A stretch of 64,000 nucleotides of DNA from assembly GCA_029261795.1 (NCBI GenBank), contig JAJDAP010000022.1, forward strand, positions 1-64,000, in the 5' to 3' direction. The first letter of the stretch is position 1; each line of letters starts with the position of its first letter. Positions 8,073 through 17,067 of the stretch are shown here, piece by piece. Under the pieces are notes generated by a model. That model ran no database searches. It was given only the letters and a program-made list of their open reading frames with translations, and had not been told where the DNA came from. The stretch comes from Deltaproteobacteria bacterium (GTDB taxonomy: Bacteria > Myxococcota_A > UBA9160 > UBA6930). Both the position numbers and the translations under genes were made by a program.

Positions 8073-9611
8073 CTATTCCAGGTTCGTCAGGAAGTTTCGG
8101 GCGACTTCGGCCGGGGTCTTGCCGGCGTCATCGACTTCGAAGTTCATTTGCTGCATGCGCGCTTCGTCGATGGTATTGGCCAGGGACCCGAGCGCGGTCA
8201 GCACGTCGGGGGCCTCTCGTGCCAGCCGTGCACTCGTGAGGACGATCGCGTCATAGGGTGGGATGACCGCGCGGTCGTCCTCCAACAGCACCAGGTCCAT
8301 CGAGGCGATGCGGCCGTCCGTCGAGTAGGCGCTGATCACGTCGACCTGGCCTGCCCCGACCGCCTCGTACATCAAGGCCGGGTCCATGGTCCGCTCGGCG
8401 CGGAAGTGGAGACCATACTCGGATTCGATCGCGTCCCATTCGGCGCGGTCGAAGAAGACGTAGTCGCCGCCGATCTCGAGGCGCGGCGCGACGCGAGCCA
8501 GGTCCGAGATCGTACGAACCCCGAGTTCCTCGGCCCGGGCCCTGCGCATGCCGAGGGCGTAGGTGTTCTGGAAGCCGAGATTGCCGACCACGTGCAGACC
8601 CTGTTCGCCCTCGAGCCATTCCGTGACGCCGGCGAGCACCGCCGCGCGACCGGGAAGATCCTCTCTTCCCATGAACTCGGCCCACACGGTGCCGGAGTAG
8701 TCGACGTAGATGTCGACGTCCCCGGTGACCAGGGCATCGAACAAGACGGTCGTCCCGAGCGATTGCAGGCCCTCGGCGCGCTGATCCGTCCGCGCCTCGA
8801 CCCACTGGCCCAACACTTCTGCCAGGATGTATTGCTCCGTGAAGGATTTCGACCCGATCACGACGGAACGCGTGTCGTCCGACCGATCCTGCCACCAGGC
8901 TCCTGCCGCGACAGCCACCAGCCCGCCGAGGACGATGGTCGAGACGGCCACCAACGCCCGGCGACGATCGCGAAGGCCGACCTCGAGGCCGCGGATCACC
9001 TGATCCAGCACGATCGCGAGCCCGGCCGCCGCGAGGCAACCGACCAGGATCGCGGCGTTGTTCCGGGTCTGGAGCCCGGTAAAGATGAAGTTCCCGAGGC
9101 TCGTCGCCCCGACGGGGGTCGACAGCGTGGCGGTGCCCACCACCCAGACCGTGGCGGTTCGCAGCCCGGCGACGATGACCGGCATCGCTAGCGGCAGTTC
9201 GACCCGGCGCAGGCGCTGGCCGGGCGTCATGCCCACACCACGCGCGGCCTCATGCAGCGCCGGATCGACGCCGAGAATCCCGGCCACGGTGTTTCGCAGG
9301 ATCGGGAGCATGCTGTAGAGCGAGAGGGCGATGATCGCCGGCAGGTAGCCGATGCTGCGCAGCTCGATCCCGAACTCCTCCGCGGTCCCAGCCAACGCCG
9401 CGAGCGTTGGCACCATGATCGCGAGCAGAGCCAGGCTCGGGATCGTCTGGATCACCGCCGCCACGCCTAACACCGGCCCTTCGAGGGCCCGCCGGCGGGT
9501 CACGAACACACCGAGCGGAACCGACAGGCCCGCACCGAGAAGCAGCGCCACCAGCGTGAGCTGGAGGTGCGCCGTCAGGTAGCCCGGCAACAGCGCGAGT
9601 TGCTCACTCAC
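8073..9611 (-). CDS. Glycine betaine/choline-type ABC transporter, permease fused to substrate-binding domain
   Basis: A 512-residue fusion of an OpuCB/ProW-type permease and an OpuCC/ProX-type binding protein. Residues 1-215 hold about six membrane helices and the inner-membrane EAA-like loop (EAARGVGMTPGQ). After a linker helix at about 225-245, residues 250-512 form the binding domain, starting GSKSFTEQYILAE. SSFDP-like motifs such as VDYSGTVW and FDRAEWDA match the OsmF/OpuC group. Compatible-solute uptake (betaine, choline or similar) is the usual role. The GTG start overlaps the stop of the ATPase gene upstream, so the two form one transcript. Confidence 0.9.
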   Translation of the reverse strand: MSEQLALLPGYLTAHLQLTLVALLLGAGLSVPLGVFVTRRRALEGPVLGVAAVIQTIPSLALLAIMVPTLAALAGTAEEFGIELRSIGYLPAIIALSLYSMLPILRNTVAGILGVDPALHEAARGVGMTPGQRLRRVELPLAMPVIVAGLRTATVWVVGTATLSTPVGATSLGNFIFTGLQTRNNAAILVGCLAAAGLAIVLDQVIRGLEVGLRDRRRALVAVSTIVLGGLVAVAAGAWWQDRSDDTRSVVIGSKSFTEQYILAEVLGQWVEARTDQRAEGLQSLGTTVLFDALVTGDVDIYVDYSGTVWAEFMGREDLPGRAAVLAGVTEWLEGEQGLHVVGNLGFQNTYALGMRRARAEELGVRTISDLARVAPRLEIGGDYVFFDRAEWDAIESEYGLHFRAERTMDPALMYEAVGAGQVDVISAYSTDGRIASMDLVLLEDDRAVIPPYDAIVLTSARLAREAPDVLTALGSLANTIDEARMQQMNFEVDDAGKTPAEVARNFLTNLE

Positions 9612-10372
9612 GGACCGGCCTCGAGAATCCGCTCGACGGCTTCACTTTGTCGGCGCGGGCTCGCGATCAGTCGCGCCACCCGGTCGTCGGCCGGCGACGT
9701 CAGCAGCTCCCGCGGCGTTCCGACCTGAACGATGGCGCCCTGATCCATCACGACGATCCGATCGGCGAGCAACAGGGCTTCGGCCATGTCGTGCGAGACG
9801 AACAACACCGTCAGATCCAGACGCGCCCGGATCTCCGAGAAGCGTTGCTGCAGGAGATCGCGGGTGAGCGGGTCGAGGGCCCCGAAGGGCTCGTCGAGCA
9901 GCAACACTTCGGGCTCCGCGGCGAGTGCCCGCGCCAGACCCACCCGCTGCTGCTGGCCTCCCGAAAGTTCGTGCGGCAGCCGCAGCCGATATTCCGCCGG
10001 GTCGAGTTCGACCAGCTCGAGCAATTGGTCGACGCGCTCTCTGATGCGCGCCGCATCCCAGCCCAGCAGGTCCGGTGTCACGCCCACGTTCCCGGCCACC
10101 GAGAGGTGTGGGAACAGGCCGACCTGCTGGAAGCCGTAGCCGATTCGCCGCCGCAGCAGGTGGGGTTCGAGCGTTTGCGTGTCTTCACCGCCAAGCAGCA
10201 CCCGGCCGCTCGTCGGTTCCACGAGACGATTGACCATCTTCAGGGTGGTCGTCTTGCCGCAACCCGAACCGCCAACCAGGAAGACGCACTCGCCACGGGG
10301 AACTTCGAGCGAGAACCCATCGACGGCCACGGTCGTTCCGTAGCGCTTCGACAGGTCATGCAGCACAATCAC
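9608..10372 (-). CDS. ABC transporter ATP-binding protein, OpuCA/ProV type
   Basis: A 254-residue ATPase. Motifs in order are Walker A GGSGCGKTT, Q-loop YGFQQVGLFPH, signature LSGGQQQR, Walker B VLLLDEP and H-loop SHD. It lacks the C-terminal CBS domains of canonical OpuCA/ProV, so ionic-strength sensing through CBS is absent. GTG 10372 is taken as start because it leads directly into VLHDLSKRYG; the longer open frame upstream has no family match. Translation is coupled to the permease/binding-protein gene. The gene diverges from rarD by about 25 bases, so promoters must overlap. Confidence 0.88.
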   Translation of the reverse strand: MIVLHDLSKRYGTTVAVDGFSLEVPRGECVFLVGGSGCGKTTTLKMVNRLVEPTSGRVLLGGEDTQTLEPHLLRRRIGYGFQQVGLFPHLSVAGNVGVTPDLLGWDAARIRERVDQLLELVELDPAEYRLRLPHELSGGQQQRVGLARALAAEPEVLLLDEPFGALDPLTRDLLQQRFSEIRARLDLTVLFVSHDMAEALLLADRIVVMDQGAIVQVGTPRELLTSPADDRVARLIASPRRQSEAVERILEAGP

Positions 10373-10396
10373 GCGCCCGAGAGTAACAGGGCCTCC

Positions 10397-11290
10397 ATGA
10401 ACCCCGCCGGTGTCAGCTACGCACTCCTCGCATACGGGGCATGGGGGCTCGTCCCTGTCTACTGGAAATGGCTCACGCATATCGCGGCGCCGGAATTGCT
10501 GTCGCATCGGGTGCTTTGGACCGTCGTGGTCTGCTCGCTGTTGCTGACCGGCCTGCGGCGCTGGAACGAAGTGCGCGACTCGCTGTCAGGACGCCGGGAG
10601 CGACTCGTGCTGATCGCGGCCGCGCTCCTGCTCGGCTCGAACTGGCTGGTCTTCCTCTGGGCCGTGGCCAACGACCAGATCATCGCGACCAGCCTCGGCT
10701 ACTACTTGAACCCGCTCTTCAGTGTCGTGCTTGCCGTCGCCTTGCTCGGCGAGAGGCTCAGGCGCGTCCAGGGAATCGCGGTCGCGATCGCGGCCATGGG
10801 CGTTCTTGTCCTTGTCATCGACCACGGCGGCCTGCCCTGGGTGAGCCTTGCCCTGGCGGCCACGTTCGGGCTCTACGGTTTCGCGCACAAGGTAACCTCC
10901 GTGCGCCCCATCCCGAGGCTCTGGATCGAGACCACGGTACTCGCTCCGCTCGGAGCGGGCTTCCTGCTGTTCTTCCTCGAGCCTCCCGGCGGCGCGCTGA
11001 TGACCGAACCATCCGGGATTCGAGCCCTGATGATCGGTGCCGGACCCGTGACCGCGCTCCCGTTGCTCTGGTTCGCCAGCGCCGCGCGCCGGCTCCCGCT
11101 CTCGACGCTGGGACTCTTCCAGTACATCGCACCGACGATCTCGCTGCTGATCGCGGTCTTCGTCTACGACGAGGCGTTTACCCGCGCCCACGGCATCGCG
11201 TTCTCCTGCATCTGGCTGGCGCTCGGGATCTACACCTGGGATTCGGTGCGGGATGCTAGGCAGAGAGAAGGCGCTCCCGGAACAGCGTGA
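10397..11290 (+). CDS. rarD: EamA-family transporter RarD
   Basis: A 297-residue inner-membrane protein with about ten predicted helices. The RarD signature is clear: WGLVPVYWKW near the N-terminus, SHRVLWTVVV, LGSNWLVFLWAV, SLGYYLNPL and GLFQYIAPT. RarD proteins belong to the drug/metabolite transporter superfamily, and the natural substrate is uncertain. ATG 10397 is chosen because all family similarity begins there; the frame upstream runs through the opposite-strand ATPase gene. The 3' end overlaps the convergent hydrolase gene by 35 bases. Confidence 0.9.
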   Translation: MNPAGVSYALLAYGAWGLVPVYWKWLTHIAAPELLSHRVLWTVVVCSLLLTGLRRWNEVRDSLSGRRERLVLIAAALLLGSNWLVFLWAVANDQIIATSLGYYLNPLFSVVLAVALLGERLRRVQGIAVAIAAMGVLVLVIDHGGLPWVSLALAATFGLYGFAHKVTSVRPIPRLWIETTVLAPLGAGFLLFFLEPPGGALMTEPSGIRALMIGAGPVTALPLLWFASAARRLPLSTLGLFQYIAPTISLLIAVFVYDEAFTRAHGIAFSCIWLALGIYTWDSVRDARQREGAPGTA

Positions 11291-12053
11291 GTACCCGATC
11301 GAGCGCCACGCGCGTCGGGTGCCCGGCTTCGTCGACGAGATCGGTGGTGACGACGCTGTGCGCCAGCGCCGCGATTCCATGAGCATTGCCTGGCGAGGAG
11401 TCGATCTCGATGCCCTCGAAGCCGGCTCCGAACGTCTCTCGGAGCGCCTTGAAGCGCTCGGCGCGGCAGAGCGGATCGTTCGAGAAGCGCATGCCGAGGA
11501 TGGTCGTGCCCGAAGCACTCCGTGCCTTGGCGTTGGCGAGCTCTTCCGGCGTCACATGAAGGGCGGCGCGTTTTTCCGCGCTCACGCCGAAGGGCAACGA
11601 CGGCTGGGACAGCACCGGCGCCAACAGGCACGGTTCCATCATCAACGAGAGCGCAAAGTTTCCGGTCAGACACATTCCGATCGCGCCGATGCCGGGACCG
11701 CCGACTTCCTCATGAAGGGTCCGCGCCAGCTCACGCAACCAATCCGTGATCGGGCTCGACCGATGCGAGGCGAGCACGTGGAACTCACGGCTGATACAGG
11801 CTCGAATCATCTGGCCGGCGAGATAGCCATTCGAAAGAGGCTTCCCCGGCGTCCCGAACAACACCGGGACAGCCACGCTGAAGCCCTCGTCGGCAACGCG
11901 CCGGGCGAAATCGGCGACCTGGGGGGTGATGCCGGGAATTTCATGCATCACGAGAACACCGGGGCCGGTGCCACGGCGATAGACCGTGCGCTCGGTTCCG
12001 AGGGCGGAGAAGAGCGTCGTTTCGAAACCGTCGAGGGGGGTCGCGTCAGACAT
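11256..12053 (-). CDS. Dienelactone hydrolase family protein
   Basis: A 265-residue alpha/beta hydrolase from ATG 12053. The nucleophile elbow is GMCLTG, with the Cys nucleophile typical of dienelactone hydrolases. VLVMHEIPGITPQV marks the oxyanion region, and the late NAHGIAA segment supplies the His. Proteins of this family hydrolyse dienelactone or other small esters and lactones in aromatic breakdown. The frame is open further upstream but without similarity. The gene is convergent with rarD, with a 35-base overlap of coding ends. Confidence 0.85.
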   Translation of the reverse strand: MSDATPLDGFETTLFSALGTERTVYRRGTGPGVLVMHEIPGITPQVADFARRVADEGFSVAVPVLFGTPGKPLSNGYLAGQMIRACISREFHVLASHRSSPITDWLRELARTLHEEVGGPGIGAIGMCLTGNFALSLMMEPCLLAPVLSQPSLPFGVSAEKRAALHVTPEELANAKARSASGTTILGMRFSNDPLCRAERFKALRETFGAGFEGIEIDSSPGNAHGIAALAHSVVTTDLVDEAGHPTRVALDRVLTLFRERLLSA

Positions 12054-12111
12054 CGGCACAGCATACCGTGGGACGGCGGCTGCCCGGAATCGGACCCGCA
12101 GAGTGCCCCGC

Positions 12112-13395
12112 CTAGCTGGCGCGCAGCGGGGTCGGCTTGCCGAAGAGCCAGCCCTGGCCGAAGGCGATCCCGAGTTCGCCGAGCATCTCGAGTTCCTCGA
12201 GGCGGTCGAGCCCCTCGCCAATGATCTGCGAGCCCATGCTCTCGGCGACGTCCTGGAAGGCCCTCAACATCGTCTGCTTGCCGGGGTCTGTATCGAGGCC
12301 GGCCACGAACGCGCGATCGACCTTGATGAACTCGGGCTGGAGCTGGAGTACGGCCTGGAGGCTCGCGTAACCAGCGCCGGTGTCGTCGAGGGCGAAGCGG
12401 AAACCGAGGCTTCGATACTCGTCCCGAATCTCGCGGAACGCGTCGAAGTTGACGATCGACTCCTGCTCCGAGATCTCGAAGACGACGTTCCGGGGACTCA
12501 GCCCGCTGCGTTCGAGCGTTCGAATCACAGCGTCCGGTCGGAAGTTGGGATCGTGGATCGTGGTGGGCCGAACGTTCAGGAAGAGATTCGTGCCGCTCGA
12601 AAGTTCCTCGGCTCCAGCCAGCCCGCTCTGTCGGCACAGACAGTCGAGCTCGAAGACGAGACCCTGCTCCTCGGCGGCACCGAATAGCGCCATCGGCGAG
12701 TGAAACCGGGTTCCCTGGGGACCCCGTGCAAGTGCTTCGTAGCCGAAGACCGTGCGATCTTCGACGGACACGATGGGTTCGTAGACCGAGCTGACGCGCC
12801 CGCCGAGCAGGACACCCATGAAGTCTCGGCGTGTGGCCCGAAGAGCGATGCCTCGCGACAGTGCCGCGTCGGCCCGGGCCTCTTCGAGAGCGCCGCGCAG
12901 CTGGGTATCCGCGCCGAGAACCGGATTTCGCATCATGGCGCTGAGCCCCACACCGAGCACTGGATCTTCCCGGGTGTACGGGTAGACGATGCGATTGCCG
13001 CGACTCTCTATGGTGCGCTGGAGGGTGCGTACGAAGTCGATCAGGTCGTTGCGGTAGAAGCTTCGCTCGTCGAGTTCTCGATACACCAGCACCGCGACTT
13101 CGAGGCGACCGGTCTCACCCGCCACCACGATATCGCCATCACCCAACAACTCACCCGCCACCGAACGCACGATGGCCCCCAGGTTGGCGAGCACCCCATC
13201 GCGTGCCTCGTGCCCATGCGCCAACTCGACCCCAGCGAGAGGTGTCGCATCCACCAGCACGACGCCGAGAATCGGCTTGCTGGCGAAGCGCTCGATGACC
13301 GCGTCCAGGACCTCGCCGAGGCGAGGCAGGAGCACGGCTCCCCCGTCAGGCAGTTCGTCGTGCAGCGCCGCCGCGTCCTTCTCAGGCTCCAACAT
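12112..13395 (-). CDS. EAL-domain cyclic-di-GMP phosphodiesterase with degenerate N-terminal sensory/GGDEF-like region
   Basis: A 427-residue cytoplasmic protein. Residues about 190-427 are an EAL domain with E220-A-L, FLNVRP, FEISEQ, the DDTGAGYAS loop (metal-binding DD retained), KVDR and GEGLD. All main catalytic acids and the Lys appear present, so c-di-GMP hydrolysis is plausible. Residues 1-185 have no clear GGDEF motif but carry a remnant-like pattern (ELDERSFYRNDLIDFVRTL). No membrane segment or receiver domain is seen. The gene diverges from the HAD gene at 13487. Confidence 0.85.
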   Translation of the reverse strand: MLEPEKDAAALHDELPDGGAVLLPRLGEVLDAVIERFASKPILGVVLVDATPLAGVELAHGHEARDGVLANLGAIVRSVAGELLGDGDIVVAGETGRLEVAVLVYRELDERSFYRNDLIDFVRTLQRTIESRGNRIVYPYTREDPVLGVGLSAMMRNPVLGADTQLRGALEEARADAALSRGIALRATRRDFMGVLLGGRVSSVYEPIVSVEDRTVFGYEALARGPQGTRFHSPMALFGAAEEQGLVFELDCLCRQSGLAGAEELSSGTNLFLNVRPTTIHDPNFRPDAVIRTLERSGLSPRNVVFEISEQESIVNFDAFREIRDEYRSLGFRFALDDTGAGYASLQAVLQLQPEFIKVDRAFVAGLDTDPGKQTMLRAFQDVAESMGSQIIGEGLDRLEELEMLGELGIAFGQGWLFGKPTPLRAS

Positions 13396-13486
13396 CTCGC
13401 CTCCTGCAGTGTCATCGGTGAGGCGCCCACCGATATTGAGGCCGGCAGGTCGCGGGGCCGGCGGCCTTCGCTAGGGTCCGTCTTCC

Positions 13487-14107
13487 ATGGGGATCCGAGC
13501 CGTCATATTCGATCTCGGGGGCGTCGTGATCGACTCGCCCCTCCACGCCATCGCCCGCTATGAGCAGGAGCTGGGGATTCCGCACAACTTCGTCAACCGG
13601 GTGGTGGTGGATACGGGGCCGAGCGGCGCCTGGTCCCGACTCGAGCGCGGCGAGGTCTCGATGGCCGCTTTCCACGCGGATTTCGAGCATGAGTGCCGCG
13701 CCGCGGGACACGAGATCTCAGCGGCCACGATGATGGCCCGAATCGCCGAGTGCGGTCCCCGGCCGAAGATGATCGCGGCGATCCGCACGCTCAAGGAAGC
13801 CGGGTTCCGAACGGCCGCACTCACCAACAACTGGGCCAACGATGAGGGCGGCAGGGACAACTCCGAACTGCGCGGGTACTTCGACGCATTCGTCGAATCC
13901 GCGGTAACCGGCCTCCGCAAGCCCGACCCGCGCATCTACGAGCACGTGTTGGGCGCACTAGAGGTCGCCGCCGCCGAGGCGGTCTTTCTCGACGACATCG
14001 GCGGCAATCTGAAGACCGCTCGCCAGATGGGGATGATCACGATCAAGGTCGACGACCCCGACGTCGCCCTGCGCGAACTCAGCGAAGCCGTCGGTCTCTC
14101 GTTCTAG
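13487..14107 (+). CDS. HAD-superfamily hydrolase (ACAD10/epoxide-hydrolase N-domain-like)
   Basis: A 206-residue class-I HAD protein. Motif I is FDLGGVV: the nucleophilic Asp is present, but the usual second Asp (DxD) is Gly. This occurs in the group related to the N-terminal domain of soluble epoxide hydrolase and ACAD10. Motif II is ALTNNW, motif III GLRKPDPRIY, and motif IV FLDDIGGN. The substrate is unknown; small phosphate esters are usual. The MATE gene starts 8 bases after its stop, so both are probably on one transcript. Confidence 0.87.
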   Translation: MGIRAVIFDLGGVVIDSPLHAIARYEQELGIPHNFVNRVVVDTGPSGAWSRLERGEVSMAAFHADFEHECRAAGHEISAATMMARIAECGPRPKMIAAIRTLKEAGFRTAALTNNWANDEGGRDNSELRGYFDAFVESAVTGLRKPDPRIYEHVLGALEVAAAEAVFLDDIGGNLKTARQMGMITIKVDDPDVALRELSEAVGLSF

Positions 14108-14115
14108 GCAGGACC

Positions 14116-15477
14116 GTGGAGAACCGAGGCATCATCCGCCGCGAAGCCAAGCGGCTGCTCACGCTGGCCTGGCCGGTCGCCGTGGCGCAGGCCGCCACGA
14201 TGCTGATGGGATTCGTGGATCTCCTGATGGTCGGTCGCCTCGGTGGAGACGCCTTTGCTGCCATCGGCCTCGCCAACCCGTGGATCTTCGGAACCATGTT
14301 CTTCGCAATCGGGATGATCTCGGGGATCGATCCCCTGGTGACCCAGGCCCATGGCGCCGGCGACGGTGACCGTGCGGCGCGTGCCCTGCAGCGGGGGATC
14401 CTGCTGGCGTTGGCCCTCTCGATCCCGTTGCTCTGGTCTTGGACGCGAACGGGAGCCTTCCTCGCCTTGTCCGGCCAGGACCCGGCCCTCTCGGAAGCCG
14501 CCGAATCCTACGTCCTGGTCCAGCTTCCGAGCATCCCATTCTTCCTGCTGAGCGGTGCACTCCGCCAATACCTGCAAGGCCGTGAGCTCGTTCGCCCGGC
14601 GATGTGGGTCGTCGCCATCGCGAACGTCTTCAACGTCCTGTTCAACTGGGTGCTCATCTTCGGGAACCTGGGTTTCCCCGCACTCGGCCTCGAGGGCGCC
14701 GGGATCGCCACAGCGCTGACCCGTGTGTTGTCGTTCTTCGCGCTGCTCGCGTTCATCCGAGGCTTCCGCCTCCACGCCGATGCCTGGATTCCGTGGAGCC
14801 GGGAGATTCTCCGCTGGCCTGGATTCCGACAGTTGTTAGGCCTCGGCATCTTCATCGCCATCCAGAGTTCTCTCGAGATGTGGGCCTTCGGGGCTTCGAA
14901 CTTGATCGCTGGGCGACTCGGCCCGGACGCCCTCGCGGGCCACGTGATCGTGATGCACATGGCTTCACTCTCATTCATGTTCGTGCTCGGCATCTCCCAG
15001 GCCACGACCGTGCGCGTCGGCAACCTGCTCGGCTCCGGGCGCCCGCGCGACGCCCAACGTGCCGGCAACGTTGGCATCGTCCTCGGCGGTTCGGTGATGG
15101 CGCTATTCGGAGCCGTCTTCCTGATCGGGCGCAATGTGATCCCGACGATCTATCTCGACGATCCCGCCGCCGTCGCTGTCGCGATCTCGATCGTGCCGAT
15201 GGCGGCGGCATTCCAGATCTTCGACGGACTGCAGAACACGGCCTGCGGCGTGCTCCGCGGCATGGGACGTCCCCTACCTGCGGTCGTTGCCAACACCCTC
15301 GCGTACTGGGTGATCGCCCTGCCGCTCGGCTACTGGCTCGCGCTGCGCAGCGACGCAGGCCTGCAGGGCCTCTGGATCGCCCTGACCGTCGGCCTGGTCG
15401 TGGTCGGAATCGGGCTGGTCTTGTGGACTCAACGCCGTGGCCCAGCGACGGTGAGCGCGCTCGCAAGCCACGGTTGA
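14116..15477 (+). CDS. MATE family efflux transporter
   Basis: A 453-residue inner-membrane protein with twelve predicted helices in two related halves. N-terminal features include LAWPVAVAQAATMLMGFVD and MVGRLGGDAFAAIGLA, typical of NorM/MATE pumps. The second half repeats the pattern at WAFGASNLIAGRLG and GISQATTVRVGNLLG. These proteins expel cationic drugs and metabolites using Na+ or H+. GTG 14116 is used; it follows the HAD gene closely and starts a charged N-terminal tail. Confidence 0.9.
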   Translation: MENRGIIRREAKRLLTLAWPVAVAQAATMLMGFVDLLMVGRLGGDAFAAIGLANPWIFGTMFFAIGMISGIDPLVTQAHGAGDGDRAARALQRGILLALALSIPLLWSWTRTGAFLALSGQDPALSEAAESYVLVQLPSIPFFLLSGALRQYLQGRELVRPAMWVVAIANVFNVLFNWVLIFGNLGFPALGLEGAGIATALTRVLSFFALLAFIRGFRLHADAWIPWSREILRWPGFRQLLGLGIFIAIQSSLEMWAFGASNLIAGRLGPDALAGHVIVMHMASLSFMFVLGISQATTVRVGNLLGSGRPRDAQRAGNVGIVLGGSVMALFGAVFLIGRNVIPTIYLDDPAAVAVAISIVPMAAAFQIFDGLQNTACGVLRGMGRPLPAVVANTLAYWVIALPLGYWLALRSDAGLQGLWIALTVGLVVVGIGLVLWTQRRGPATVSALASHG

Positions 15478-15499
15478 TCGCTTGTCTTGCGAGCCCGGG

Positions 15500-16093
15500 T
15501 CAGGCGGCCGGCGCAGCCAACGAGCCCAACGCCTTGCTGTCGGCCAGCAACGCGAGAACGCCAGTGCAGGTCCGAGCGCCGAGGTCGAGCTTCAGCTCGG
15601 CGGTGAGCAGCGAAGTGTCCGGCGGAGCGTGGCTGCCGTGCAAGGTGGTCACCAGGGCGTCCTATTCGAGTGCGTCGCAAGCATCAGCCTCCAGCCCGAA
15701 AACACCCAGTGCGGCCTCGGCAAGCGCGCGGGTGCCGCGCCGATAGCAGCCGAGCGCCTGTTCGCCGCGTAGTGGGCCAGACGACCAGGCAGGAATCAGC
15801 GCCAGCGCCTGATCGGGAGGAAACGATACGAACGCCGTCGCAGAGAGGCCTGTCACAGGCACCACCAGCGTCGCCATCATATCCGGATCCGGCAGCACGG
15901 CGCCTTCGGGATAGTCGCCCAGCATGACGCTCGTGATCCGGGTGACGCGGGCGATGCCGGTGCTCGAGAGTCGATCCATACAGCCGACGAGCGCCTCGCC
16001 GAGCGAGGTCGCAAGGTCGGGTGTCACATGGCGGCCGAGGTCGGGGAGGGCTTTGGATGTCAGTGTGTCGGCTCCGGGTTGAGCGATATCCAT
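15500..16093 (-). pseudogene. CheC-like protein gene interrupted by an in-frame amber codon
   Basis: From ATG 16093 the frame encodes 143 residues and meets TAG at 15662-15664. The same frame continues with 53 coherent codons (DALVTTLHG, TAELKLDLGARTCTG, LALLADSKALGSL) to TGA at 15500. The part after the TAG looks like the end of the same fold rather than random translation. The pattern (paired short helices, GPLRGEQALGCYRRGTRALAEAALG, amphipathic strands) recalls CheC-type chemotaxis phosphatases, but similarity is weak. The gene diverges from the PilZ gene at 16274. Either the gene was killed by a nonsense mutation or the short form is used; TAG argues against selenocysteine. Confidence 0.6.
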
Positions 16094-16273
16094 CGGTTGG
16101 CGCGCGCACAGAATGAGTGATTTTCCCCTCACTTGACGGGATCGTGTGGCACCCTTGCCTCTGTTTGCCGATCCCTTGCCGGTGCGTTGCGGCACGTGAC
16201 GGAGATCACTTGCTCGCCGGCGCCCATCGACCGATACGAGGCAACACAGTCCAACCAATCGAGGAGACGGGCC

Positions 16274-17005
16274 ATGCGTAGAAAACGCAGCGTGCTGATC
16301 GTCGACGTGGGCGCCGAGCCCCTCTCGGCGCTCGCTATGCGACTCGCCCAGCTCGGCTTCCATGCGTTGCGTGCGAAGACGGCCGAGCAGGCCTTCGAAA
16401 CCTTGTCCGACGACCGCTACGACGTGGGCGTCGTCGTACTCCCCGACGATCTCCCGGTATTCGACCTCGATCGATCACTCGCCGCATTCCGCCGTGCTGG
16501 TGAACTCGAAGCACCCGGTCTCATCGTGACCGGCACGTGCCCGGACGCCGATCGACGCAACCGGCTACGGCGTGCTGGTGTGGAGTTGGCCCTCTGGAAT
16601 CCCGTCGACGACCACACCCTGCGCTTTCAGCTGAACGCGGCCCTCACCGGCGAAGCGCGCATCTTGCGCACGCGCCACAGTCAGCGCGTTCCGACCAACT
16701 GGCCGGTTCGGCTGCGCGCGGGCGGGCGCCTCAAACCAGCCAAGATCTACAGCCTCTCCAGCCGGGGCGCCTTCCTGGCCACGTCATCGCCCTCGATGCC
16801 GAAGTCCGTGGTGTTTCTAACGATCCCCCTGCCCGACGAGGACGCGCTGGTCTCCGCGGAAGTGGTGATGACCAACGTTCCGGGCAACCTCGCGAAGAAG
16901 AACCTGCCGATCGGGATGGGCGTGCGGTTCCGCGCGGTCGAACCCGAGATCTGCCAGGCGCTGCAAGCCTACGCCGAGGAACGCGCCGGTCAGCTTCGAC
17001 TGTGA
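16274..17005 (+). CDS. Receiver-like plus PilZ domain protein
   Basis: A 243-residue protein from ATG 16274, preceded by GAGGAG. Residues 5-125 have the fold pattern of a response-regulator receiver (VLIVDVG, VGVVVLPDDLP, GLIVTGT), but the acidic pocket and phospho-acceptor Asp are replaced, so it is probably a pseudo-receiver. Residues about 135-243 are a PilZ domain with an RHSQR motif. The second PilZ motif, normally (D/N)xSxxG, reads SLSSRG, so its first residue is altered. Binding of c-di-GMP is likely but needs testing. It sits opposite the interrupted CheC-like gene; both point to a motility or surface-signalling role. Confidence 0.82.
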   Translation: MRRKRSVLIVDVGAEPLSALAMRLAQLGFHALRAKTAEQAFETLSDDRYDVGVVVLPDDLPVFDLDRSLAAFRRAGELEAPGLIVTGTCPDADRRNRLRRAGVELALWNPVDDHTLRFQLNAALTGEARILRTRHSQRVPTNWPVRLRAGGRLKPAKIYSLSSRGAFLATSSPSMPKSVVFLTIPLPDEDALVSAEVVMTNVPGNLAKKNLPIGMGVRFRAVEPEICQALQAYAEERAGQLRL

Positions 17006-17067
17006 TTCGACGCTGAGGGTCCGGCGCATCGGGCGACCGATCGGGCTTCGATGTACCGTCTCTCCCC

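Noticed and set aside
9647-10396. N-terminal extension of the rarD frame
   Set aside because: Opposite the ABC ATPase gene; RarD similarity starts at ATG 10397.
15662-15664. Stop in the CheC-like gene as a recoded selenocysteine
   Set aside because: The codon is TAG, not TGA, and no SECIS-like hairpin was seen at the right distance.
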